DNA from: DATKZB01 sp035528235
Lineage (GTDB): Bacteria > Planctomycetota > Phycisphaerae > FEN-1346
DNA: 8,567 nucleotides
Assembly (NCBI GenBank): GCA_035528235.1
Contig: DATKZB010000056.1
Coordinates: 1-8,567, forward strand
Direction: 5' to 3'
The notes beneath the pieces are model-generated. The model worked only from the letters and a program-made list of their open reading frames with translations. It was not told the DNA's origin and did no database searches. Position numbers and translations under genes: made by a program. Shown in pieces: positions 1 to 5,597 of this stretch. Positions within the stretch are counted from its first letter, which is position 1, and the number at the start of each line of letters is the position of its first letter.

Positions 1-19
1 CGTGCCAAAGGAGAAAACC

Positions 20-247
20 ATGCGAATTCTGTACATCAATAACGATGGAGGCGGCTACGCCGACTACGTCGAGGTGGCCGCCGGCACCACGGTTGAGAAG
101 TTCTTCGCGCAGCACATGTCCGCCGGCGAGGCGGGCGATTACCTCATCCGCGTCAACCGCCAGCCCGTGCCGCGCGACTACGTGCTGCAGGAAGGGGATC
201 GGATCACCATCACACCCACCAAGATCGAGGGTGCCGTGAGGGCCTGA
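20..247 (+). CDS. Ubiquitin-like beta-grasp protein (ThiS/MoaD-type Ubl)
   Basis: This 75-aa protein is small enough to be a single beta-grasp domain. It opens with a strand (MRILYIN) and has a mid-protein helix (about 24-33, TVEKFFAQHM). Residues 41-70 follow the ThiS/MoaD pattern: a strand, an 'N-x-x-P-V' turn, then 'L-x-x-G-D-R-I-x-I-T-P'. The expected role is the modifier that the E1 three genes downstream adenylates at its C-terminus and passes to the E2 cysteine. The C-terminus reads KIEGAVRA, so it lacks the exposed Gly-Gly of ThiS or MoaD. Either the JAMM protease trims it after Gly71, or the family uses another terminal residue. I chose ATG 20 over GTG 2 because AGGAG at 9-13 is spaced 6 nt from it. 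The upstream gene and promoter are outside the window. A plain sulfur-carrier protein is the alternative, but the E2 and JAMM neighbours favour conjugation. Confidence 0.85.
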   Translation: MRILYINNDGGGYADYVEVAAGTTVEKFFAQHMSAGEAGDYLIRVNRQPVPRDYVLQEGDRITITPTKIEGAVRA

Positions 248-264
248 TCCCGGAACCCGGCAAC

Positions 265-298
265 AGGGGCATCCGTCCGTCACAGGGCGGGTGCCCCT
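265..298 (+). promoter_or_regulatory. Hairpin between Ubl and E2 genes
   Basis: An 11-bp stem (265-275 with 288-298, one G-U pair at 272/291) closes a 12-nt loop in the 73-nt gap between the Ubl and E2 genes. No T-run follows, so it is not a classic terminator. It could act as a partial attenuator or protect the 3' end of the Ubl message, giving more modifier than enzyme. The GTG at 291 lies inside the 3' arm, which argues against it as the E2 start. The role is inferred. Confidence 0.5.
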
Positions 299-320
299 TG
301 CCTTTGAAGGGAGCACACCC

Positions 321-1412
321 GTGACCACCGAAGAATGCCTTTCCGGCAAACGACTGTGGAAGATCGCCTCCGAGATCCGGGACCGCCTGGTCCGGATGCA
401 AACGGCCCGATACGGCGACGTCCAGCGGGAGGTCGGCAACCTCCTGCAGAACCAGGAGGAACTTGCCTCCGTGCACCGGCGCCTGCGCGTCTGTCTTTCC
501 CGGGGCTGGCTGGGTGCGGCCACCAGGATGGCCGAGCAAATCCAGCGGCTCTTTCGCGAACTCCTGTACAGCAGCCAGGACGCGGAGCGCGCGGGCGTTC
601 GGCCCGAGGTGCAGCCGCCTAACGTGCGGGACGTTCTCGAGGAACTCCTTCAGGCTGAGGAGGAGTTCGAGCATCTCCGCTACGACCCTGAGGACGGCGT
701 CCTGGCCGTCACCACCGACCCGATTGAGTTGGAGGGCATGTACCTGGGGGACTTCGAGATCCGACTTCGGATCGAGGCCCTTGGCGACAGTCAGCACGGC
801 ACGCCGTACCGCGTGGTTGCCCTGGACCCCCAGCCGTCTGCGCGGAACGACGCCGTGACGCATCCCCACGTCAGCGAAGACCGCCTCTGCGCCGGTGACG
901 CCGCCGCGGCCGTCGACGCGGCCCTGGCATCGGGCCGGATCTGCGACTTCCTCCTTCTCGTGAGGTCGGTCCTCACGACCTATAACAGCGAATCGGCCTA
1001 CGTGCGACTCGAGGACTGGGCCGGTGCCGCCTGCAGCGATTGCGGCGCCACCATAGGCGGAGACGACACCTACTACTGCACCAGTTGCGACGCCGAGTTC
1101 TGCAGCGAGTGCACATCCTCGTGCGCCCGGTGCGATGAGACGACCTGCCTCGGGTGCCTGAGTTCCTGCCCCGTTTGTGGGGATTCCGTCTGCCCGGCGT
1201 GCATGGACCGCTGCCCCGAGTGTCGGGAACCTCTGTGCTGCCACTGCCGTGAGGAGCGGCAGTGCCCATGCCAACAAGAACCTTCGGATGAGGAGAACCA
1301 AGATGAACCAGACGCAAACACAAGCCCCAACGAGTCCAACGAAACCCCAGACGCCGCCGGTCCCGCCGGCACCAGCGAGCAAACCGTCCACCCCGCCGCC
1401 CAGACGCCCTGA
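321..1412 (+). CDS. E2-like ubiquitin-conjugating protein fused to a Cys-rich zinc-binding repeat module
   Basis: This 363-aa protein has four parts. Residues 1-120 are helical and charged, probably coiled. Residues about 125-233 resemble an E2 (UBC) core: two strands around LGDFEIRLRIEAL and PYRVVALDP, then HPH (181-183) in place of the E2 HPN motif. Cys190 sits seven residues past that motif, near the usual active-site position, and is followed by a hydrophobic helix (207-219) as in UBC folds. Residues 238-317 hold 22 cysteines, mostly as CxxC pairs, and should bind several zinc ions. Residues 318-363 are an acidic, probably disordered tail. The expected role is to accept the Ubl from the E1 as a thioester. 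The Cys-rich part may serve as an E3-like or substrate-binding module. I chose GTG 321 over GTG 291 because GAAGGGAG at 306-313 is well placed and 291 lies in a hairpin. The E2 call rests on motifs and operon context, not on a database search. Confidence 0.75.
   Translation: MTTEECLSGKRLWKIASEIRDRLVRMQTARYGDVQREVGNLLQNQEELASVHRRLRVCLSRGWLGAATRMAEQIQRLFRELLYSSQDAERAGVRPEVQPPNVRDVLEELLQAEEEFEHLRYDPEDGVLAVTTDPIELEGMYLGDFEIRLRIEALGDSQHGTPYRVVALDPQPSARNDAVTHPHVSEDRLCAGDAAAAVDAALASGRICDFLLLVRSVLTTYNSESAYVRLEDWAGAACSDCGATIGGDDTYYCTSCDAEFCSECTSSCARCDETTCLGCLSSCPVCGDSVCPACMDRCPECREPLCCHCREERQCPCQQEPSDEENQDEPDANTSPNESNETPDAAGPAGTSEQTVHPAAQTP
1077..1256 (+). repeat. Four tandem 15-codon CxxC-x4-CxxC repeats inside the E2 gene
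   Basis: Four consecutive 45-nt units encode residues 253-312 of the E2-like protein. Each unit has cysteines at unit positions 1, 4, 9 and 12: C253/256/261/264, C268/271/276/279, C283/286/291/294 and C298/301/306/309. The other positions differ between units, so this is an old protein-level repeat and not a recent DNA duplication. One extra CxxC pair precedes the array (C238/C241) and a CxC follows it (C315/C317). The spacing is that of stacked zinc knuckles or ribbons. It does not follow the canonical RING C3HC4 spacing, and His308 is the only histidine in the array. Confidence 0.8.
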
Positions 1413-2106
1413 GCCCCCGCCTACGCCAGCCCTGCGGTTCTCACCGACCGCCTGGGCGAAACTCCTCTTCTTCCGCGACTTCCGCGACACCGAGGTCGGC
1501 GGCTTCGCCATCACGGCGGAAGACGACCTCCTTCTGGTGGAGGACTTCGCTACGGTCCAGCAGAAGGTCAGCATGGCCAGCGTTGCGTTCGACGACGACG
1601 CCGTGGCCGACTTCTTCGACCGGCAGGTCGACCTCGGCAGGAGACCGGAGCAGTTTGCCCGCACCTGGCTCCATACGCACCCCGGCACCAGCCCCGTGCC
1701 CAGCCCGGTCGACGAGGAGACGTTCCAGCGGGTCTTCGGGCGGTGCGACTGGGCGGTCATGTTCATCTTGGCGCGGGGCGGCAAGACGTACGCGCGGCTG
1801 CGCTTCAATGTGGGCCCTGGCGGCGAGGTGATCGTTCCCGTCCGGGTGGACTACGCCTGCGAGTTCGGCCCGAGCGACCACGACGCCTGGGAGGCCGAGT
1901 ACCGGGCCAACGTCCGGGCAGATTCCTGGACCGGCACGCTTGGCCTCGAAAGCCAGCGGTCCCTCACCGCTGCGGAGTCCGGCCGGTTCGCGGACGACTG
2001 GCTGGACGCCTTCGAGGCCATGGACCCCGACGACCGGCGGTTCGTCATCGAAGAACTGGCTGCCAGACAGGACCTCTGGGATGAAAGTGAGGTGACCCCA
2101 TGGTAA
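1303..2106 (+). CDS. JAMM/JAB-domain metalloprotease (deubiquitinase-like)
   Basis: This 267-aa protein has a complete JAMM zinc site. His124 and His126 are followed by Ser134 and Asp137 in HTHPGTSPVPSPVD, the exact H-x-H-x7-S-x2-D spacing of Mov34/MPN/PAD-1 enzymes. Glu64 in TEVGGFA is the likely catalytic base. The expected role is to remove the C-terminal tail of the Ubl precursor or to cleave Ubl from targets. Residues 1-45 are Pro/Thr/Gln-rich and probably disordered. The C-terminal 60 residues are acidic and helical. ATG 1303 is set by AGGAGA at 1291-1296 with 6-nt spacing. This start places the first 110 nt inside the end of the E2 gene in another frame, and both overlapping segments encode low-complexity tails. 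The gene overlaps the next one by 7 nt, so the two are probably translationally coupled. Confidence 0.92.
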   Translation: MNQTQTQAPTSPTKPQTPPVPPAPASKPSTPPPRRPEPPPTPALRFSPTAWAKLLFFRDFRDTEVGGFAITAEDDLLLVEDFATVQQKVSMASVAFDDDAVADFFDRQVDLGRRPEQFARTWLHTHPGTSPVPSPVDEETFQRVFGRCDWAVMFILARGGKTYARLRFNVGPGGEVIVPVRVDYACEFGPSDHDAWEAEYRANVRADSWTGTLGLESQRSLTAAESGRFADDWLDAFEAMDPDDRRFVIEELAARQDLWDESEVTPW

Positions 2107-2777
2107 ACCCAGGCCCGGACTTGAGCGACCGCTACAGCCGCCAGCAGGATCTGGTGCCGATGGAACGGCTCGCGAGGTGCAAGGCAACGGTCATCGGCGT
2201 CGGGGCCATCGGCAGGCAGGTGGCCCTGCAACTGGCCGCGATGGGCATCCCGTGGCTCCAACTGGTCGACTTCGATGTGGTCGAAGCGAGCAACCTGGCC
2301 AGCCAGGGCTACCTTCAGGACGACCTCGGAAGGCCCAAGGTCGAGGCCACGGCGGACCTGTGCCACCAGATCAATCACATGCTGGAGGTTCACACGGAGG
2401 CAAGCCGATTCCGCCGGAGTACGAAGACCGGCACGATCCTCTTCTGTTGCGTGGACGGCATCGAGACGCGCCGCTTGGTCTGGGAAGCGGTTAAGAACAA
2501 GGCTGAGTTCTTCGCTGACGGCCGCATGAGCGCCGAGGTGCTGCGCGTTCTGGTGGCCTGCGATTCGGTCAGCCGCAAGCATTACCCGACCACGCTCTTT
2601 GCTCCCGACGAAGCCTACGCTGGCTCATGCACCGCCAAGACCACCATCTACTGTGCAAACGTCGTGGCGGGCCTGATGCTGGTACAGTTCGCCAAGTGGC
2701 TCAGGCGGCTGCCGGTTGACCCTGATGTCAACCTGAACCTGCTGGCGGGGGAGTTGACGTGCGCCATGGGCACGTGA
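2100..2777 (+). CDS. ThiF/MoeB/E1-family adenylyltransferase
   Basis: This 225-aa protein is a ThiF-type E1-like enzyme. It opens with DRYSRQ (residues 10-15), the arginine-bearing segment common in the family. The nucleotide-binding motif GVGAIG (33-38) follows, then VDFDVVEASN (56-65, with acidic residues and Asn65), GRPK (77-80) and CVDG (117-120). Cys177 in GSCTAKT precedes the helix ANVVAGLM and is the likely thioester-forming cysteine. Cys185 is an alternative. It should adenylate the Ubl C-terminus and hand it to the E2-like protein. It is shorter than eukaryotic E1s and lacks their separate ubiquitin-fold domain, as is usual for bacterial ones. ATG 2100 has GAGGTG at 2089-2094 and overlaps the JAMM stop, so coupling is likely. 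ThiF or MoeB housekeeping roles are less likely because no thiamine or molybdopterin genes are adjacent. Confidence 0.93.
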   Translation: MVNPGPDLSDRYSRQQDLVPMERLARCKATVIGVGAIGRQVALQLAAMGIPWLQLVDFDVVEASNLASQGYLQDDLGRPKVEATADLCHQINHMLEVHTEASRFRRSTKTGTILFCCVDGIETRRLVWEAVKNKAEFFADGRMSAEVLRVLVACDSVSRKHYPTTLFAPDEAYAGSCTAKTTIYCANVVAGLMLVQFAKWLRRLPVDPDVNLNLLAGELTCAMGT

Positions 2778-2797
2778 AGAACCAACCGGAGGGGGGC

Positions 2798-2983
2798 GTG
2801 CAGCGCCAGCCGCTCCCCGCTTACTGTGTCAACCAAACGGGATACGATTCCCAGTGTGCTGCCAGCGACCAGGAGTGGGTCACTGAGTGGGTCAGTCGCC
2901 ACGTGGTGGTGACTTGTCAGCGAGTGCTCAGTGACTTGTCAACCACTTGTAACCCTCGTTTTCGTCCGAAAAGTGCGATGTAA
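2798..2983 (+). CDS. Possible small ORF, perhaps the 3' remnant of an integrase
   Basis: A 61-codon frame starts at GTG 2798 with a strong GGAGG at 2788-2792, just after the E1 stop, and ends at TAA 2981-2983. The predicted peptide (ending in RPKSAM) shows no domain I recognise. It contains two four-residue echoes (EWVT, EWVS) caused by direct repeats in the DNA. It lies 34 nt before a truncated tRNA, where a tyrosine recombinase gene often ends, so it may be the tail of a lost integrase. That is a guess from position and general look only. It may also be non-coding. Confidence 0.22.
   Translation: MQRQPLPAYCVNQTGYDSQCAASDQEWVTEWVSRHVVVTCQRVLSDLSTTCNPRFRPKSAM
2873..2952 (+). repeat. Direct-repeat cluster next to the tRNA fragment
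   Basis: GAGTGGGTCA occurs at 2873-2882 and 2885-2894 (12-nt period). GTGACTTGTCA occurs at 2909-2919 and 2931-2941 (22-nt period), with the partial match CACTTGTAA at 2944-2952. TGACAAG, the inverse of the CTTGTCA core, occurs at 3077-3083 on the other side of the tRNA fragment. Short repeats flanking a recombination core are typical of integrase arm-binding sites. The function is inferred from position. Confidence 0.4.
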
Positions 2984-3017
2984 GTCATTGTCAGAGCAGG
3001 CCTTACAGGCGACTATT

Positions 3018-3066
3018 GGGACTCATAATCCCTTGGTCGCTGGTTCGAACCCAGCTGGGCCCACCA
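3018..3066 (+). other. 3' half of tRNA(CAT), probable attachment site of an integrated island
   Basis: This 49-nt stretch is the 3' portion of a tRNA. It has the anticodon-stem pairs GGGA/TCCC around the loop CTCATAA (anticodon CAT, elongator Met or Ile2). A 5-nt variable loop follows, then a T arm with stem GCTGG/CCAGC and loop TTCGAAC, the acceptor strand TGGGCCC, discriminator A and an encoded CCA. No matching GGGCCCA 5' strand or D arm lies at the expected distance upstream, so the tRNA is not functional here. A 3' tRNA half beside repeats is what site-specific integration into a tRNA gene leaves at one element end. The 217 nt that follow, up to the pseudogene, contain nothing I can assign. 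Confidence 0.75.
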
Positions 3067-3283
3067 ATGCTAGGTAATGACAAGCGTTGACATAAGGCGA
3101 CTTGGGGCGACAATTCCTAGGTTTTCCGCGAGTTCCTCGCCTCGGCTACCTAACTCCCCGTCTTGCCATAGGATGACACGGAATGACTTACGGGGGCGTT
3201 GGCGCGCTGAAAGGGCGCTGAAAGCCATGTGGCCGCCCGGGACCGCGGGGCCGTCGGTTTCTGTCGCCTTGACGCCCCGGGGC

Positions 3284-3857
3284 TTCCCCCGCGACATCCA
3301 GCCGATCCTAGACAAGCTGTGCGTGGACTGCCACGACTACCAGAAAACCCCACGCGGCGGGCCCTACGCTGGCAAGGTGGCGCTGCGCGTCCTGCCACAC
3401 GGGCAACAACAGGCTGCCGCGGGCGCTTGCCGACGAGCGCGACGTCTCGTTCTGGCGGTTCAGCCTCGACGACCCGCGGCTGAAGCGGAGCCGCCACATC
3501 GTCTTCAACCTGACGCGGCCGGAGGATTCGCTGCTCGTCCTGGCCCCCCTGGCGGAACAGGCCGGCGGCCTGGGCCTCTGCCGCGACAAGCAGGACAAAG
3601 CGGCGGCGGTCTTCCGTGACACCAGCGATCCGGACTACCAGAAGTTGCTGGCGATGATCGACGCGGGCCGGCAGGACCTGGAGAAGATCAAGCGTTTCGA
3701 CATGCCCGGCTTCCGGCCGATTCCGCAGTACGTGCGCGAGATGAAGCGTTACGGCATCCTGGCGTCCGGCCGTGCCGACGCGGCCCCGGCCGACCCGTAC
3801 GAGTTGGATCGCCGATACTGGCAGTCGCTCTGGTACCGGCCGTCCGCGCCGCAGTAG
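3284..3857 (+). pseudogene. Decayed multihaem CxxCH protein (HzsA-like/planctomycete cytochrome type)
   Basis: The first segment reads FPRDIQPILDKLCVDCHDYQ, with a haem-binding CxxCH at 3320-3334. It continues through GGPYAGKV to about 3377. The reading then moves to another frame, where a second CxxCH (CASCH, 3384-3398) is followed by TGNNRLPRAL and a segment that runs openly to TAG at 3855-3857. That segment contains IVFNLTRPEDSLLVLAPLA, FRDTSDPDYQKLLAMI, RFDMPGFRPIPQYVREMKRYGIL and a short tail. In intact relatives, as I recall them, a long region separates these parts. This copy therefore seems to have lost its N-terminus and an internal block, with a frame change near 3371-3384. Intact members would be exported electron-transfer proteins. 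No start codon with a ribosome site is visible. It lies just outside the presumed island border and may have decayed after integration. Confidence 0.7.
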
Positions 3858-3933
3858 GGACCAAGGGGGTCCATCCCGACGGTCCAAGACGCACGACATT
3901 GCCGCGTCGCACGTCACGGTCGCTGGTTTCGGT

Positions 3934-3962
3934 TTGACGTGACCGGCCGACCGTGCCAGAAT
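3934..3962 (+). promoter_or_regulatory. Predicted sigma70-type promoter for the HTH-GspE-like gene
   Basis: TTGACG (3934-3939) and CAGAAT (3957-3962) are separated by exactly 17 nt. They match the -35 consensus at 5 of 6 positions and the -10 consensus at 4 of 6. Transcription would start near 3969, about 40 nt before ATG 4008, which supports that start over GTG 3939. A 7-bp inverted repeat, CACGTCA (3910-3916) and TGACGTG (3935-3941), overlaps the -35 box and could be an operator. Confidence 0.5.
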
Positions 3963-4007
3963 GCTGCGTGTCGGGCCTTATCGCGTACCGCGAAGGCCGG
4001 GGTGCCC

Positions 4008-5489
4008 ATGGCAGAGCGGCTCTACAGCACCCAACAGGTGGCGACCCTTCTGGGCGCGACCCCCCAGACCGTCTGCGGCTGGATCCAGGCCGGCTGGCTC
4101 CCGGGCGAACGGTTGCCGGGCGGCGACGTCCGGGTCTCCGAGACGGGCCTGGTCCGGTTCCTGAGGGGCCGCGGCGTGGACCTTCGTGCCGTCCTGGCCG
4201 CGGCCACCGCCGCCGAGGCCGAAGACGTTCCGGCCGCGGACCCACCCCCGCCCGCGCGGCCGCAGGCTCCGCCGCCGCCCTCGGACGCCGGGCCGGCCGC
4301 CGCGGCGGGCCGCGAGACCCCGTCGCCGCCGGCGGTGGACGTGGTCGGCCGGTTGGCCGAGGCGATCCTCGGCGACGCCGTCCGCCGCCGGGCCGAGGCC
4401 ATCCACCTCGAACCCCTGGCCGACGGCCTGACGATGCGTCTGCGGGTCAACGGGCACCTGCGCGAGAAACCGAATTTCAGGTCGCGGCTGCCGCGAAGCA
4501 TCGGGCCCCAACTCACCGGACGGCTCGCCTCGATGGCCGGCGCCGACAACGGGAATGTTCGTCGCGGCTCGTTCGACGTCACCCTCGACGGCAAGCCGAC
4601 GCGGTTCCATCTGGCCGCCTGCCCCACCGCGCACGGCACCCGGCTGACCATTCGCCCGGCGCTGGAGCCGCTGGCGCTCGAGGACCTCGGCCTGCTCGCC
4701 CGCGACCTCAGGACGCTGCGGCAGGTGCTGGGGCAGTCGAGCGGCCTCGTCCTCGTGACCGGACCGCCGCGAAGCGGCCGCACGACGACCCTGCGGGCCA
4801 TGCTTGCCGAGGCCGAGGGCGCGACGCGCACCGTCCTGGCCGCCGTCGATGGAGACGACGCCGACTGGGACGGCGTCGAACACCTGGCGGCAGGCGGTCC
4901 TGGCGGCCCGGCGCTGGCGGCGGCGATTGCCGCGGCCTCGGGCCAGCGGGTCGACGTGCTGGCGGTCGATGAAATCCGCGACGCCGACGCCGCAGCCGCC
5001 GCCGTCCGGGCCGCCCTCGACGGGCACCTCGTCCTGGCCGCGGCGCCCGCCCGTGACCCGTGGCCGGACCCGGCGCTGCTGGTGTCGCGCGGCGTCGACG
5101 CGTTCGCCCTGGCGTCGACGCTGCTGGCGGTGGTCTGCCAGCGGACGGTCCGGACGCTGTGCCCGCACTGCAAGCGTCCAGGCCAGGCCGACGCGGCCGC
5201 GATGGAGGCGCTGGGCGCCGGGCCCGACTGCCAGGGCGACGTCGCAACGGCGGGGCCGGGGTGTCCGCGGTGCTACGACCGGGGCTACGACGGCCGCACG
5301 GGGCTGCTGTCGGTCCTTCGGGTGGACGAGCCGCTCGCGGCCCTGATGCGCCAGGGCGTCCCGGGCCGGGCCCTGCACGCGCTGGCCCGGGAGGGTGGCC
5401 TCACGACGCTCCGCGAGGCGGGGCTGGAGAAGGTTCGCGCCCAAGTGACGTCGCCCGAGGAGGTCGTCCGCGCCACCCTTATCGTTTAG
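4008..5489 (+). CDS. GspE/PilB-like secretion ATPase homologue with N-terminal MerR-type HTH and degenerate ATPase motifs
   Basis: This 493-aa protein has two unusual halves. Residues 5-55 form a MerR/excisionase-type HTH (YSTQQVATLLGATPQTVCGWI, then a wing with LPGGDVRV). An Ala/Pro-rich linker spans about 62-108. Residues 109-493 follow the T2SS/T4P ATPase layout: an N2-like segment with AEAIHLEP (129-136) and RVNG (146-149), the Walker A-like GPPRSGRTT (252-260), the Walker B-like VLAVDEIRD (317-325), and a C-terminal zinc motif (C385/C388 and C419/C422) ending in GYDGRTG. Key residues are changed. The Walker A lysine is Arg258, the His-box TLHTN is replaced by AAPAR (345-349), and the Asp-box is not recognisable. 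Glu322 and Arg324 remain. It may be a weak or dead ATPase that acts as a regulator or scaffold. No pilus or secretion genes are visible nearby. ATG 4008 fits the HTH start and the promoter; GTG 3939 is the alternative. Confidence 0.85.
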   Translation: MAERLYSTQQVATLLGATPQTVCGWIQAGWLPGERLPGGDVRVSETGLVRFLRGRGVDLRAVLAAATAAEAEDVPAADPPPPARPQAPPPPSDAGPAAAAGRETPSPPAVDVVGRLAEAILGDAVRRRAEAIHLEPLADGLTMRLRVNGHLREKPNFRSRLPRSIGPQLTGRLASMAGADNGNVRRGSFDVTLDGKPTRFHLAACPTAHGTRLTIRPALEPLALEDLGLLARDLRTLRQVLGQSSGLVLVTGPPRSGRTTTLRAMLAEAEGATRTVLAAVDGDDADWDGVEHLAAGGPGGPALAAAIAAASGQRVDVLAVDEIRDADAAAAAVRAALDGHLVLAAAPARDPWPDPALLVSRGVDAFALASTLLAVVCQRTVRTLCPHCKRPGQADAAAMEALGAGPDCQGDVATAGPGCPRCYDRGYDGRTGLLSVLRVDEPLAALMRQGVPGRALHALAREGGLTTLREAGLEKVRAQVTSPEEVVRATLIV

Positions 5490-5538
5490 CCGTCGCCGGC
5501 ACGGCGACGGGCCACCGGCACCGATGCGCCCGTGCCGG
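5490..5538 (+). terminator. Tandem GC hairpins after the GspE-like gene
   Basis: A perfect 9-bp stem (5490-5498 with 5502-5510, loop GCA) begins at the base after the stop codon. A second 7-bp stem follows (CCGGCAC at 5515-5521 with GTGCCGG at 5532-5538). Neither is followed by a T-run, so termination may rely on the hairpins alone or on Rho. The position favours a transcript end. Confidence 0.55.
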
Positions 5539-5552
5539 GGGCTCCCAACCGG

Positions 5553-5580
5553 CCTCGATATGCTTTAGTGCATATTGAGG
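5553..5580. other. Hairpin in the convergent intergenic region
   Basis: An 11-bp stem with one G-U pair (5553-5563 with 5570-5580) closes a 6-nt loop (TTTAGT). It lies between the tandem GC hairpins and the A-tract region. It could be a further bidirectional terminator or a structured RNA element. Nothing in the sequence decides between these. Confidence 0.4.
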
Positions 5581-5597
5581 TCGGCCCATTTGTGGTC

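Noticed and set aside
291..320. GTG 291 as start of the E2-like protein
   Set aside because: It lies in the arm of a hairpin with no ribosome site. GTG 321 has GAAGGGAG 7 nt upstream.
1077..1256. Canonical RING finger in the E2 fusion
   Set aside because: The cysteine spacing is a uniform CxxC-x4-CxxC with one histidine. It does not give the C3HC4 or C3H2C3 loop lengths of a RING.
210..1808. Long - strand ORF (532 codons) opposite the Ubl, E2 and JAMM genes
   Set aside because: It is antisense to three genes with clear motifs. Its translation is Gly/Arg/Ala-biased with no domain, as expected of a high-GC shadow frame.
2984..3066. Intact tRNA gene
   Set aside because: No 5' acceptor strand GGGCCCA and no D arm are present at the needed distance. 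Only the 3' half is there.
3978..5444. Long - strand ORF (488 codons) opposite the GspE-like gene
   Set aside because: It is antisense to a gene with HTH, nucleotide-binding and zinc motifs, and shows only Arg/Gly/Pro-rich low-complexity sequence.
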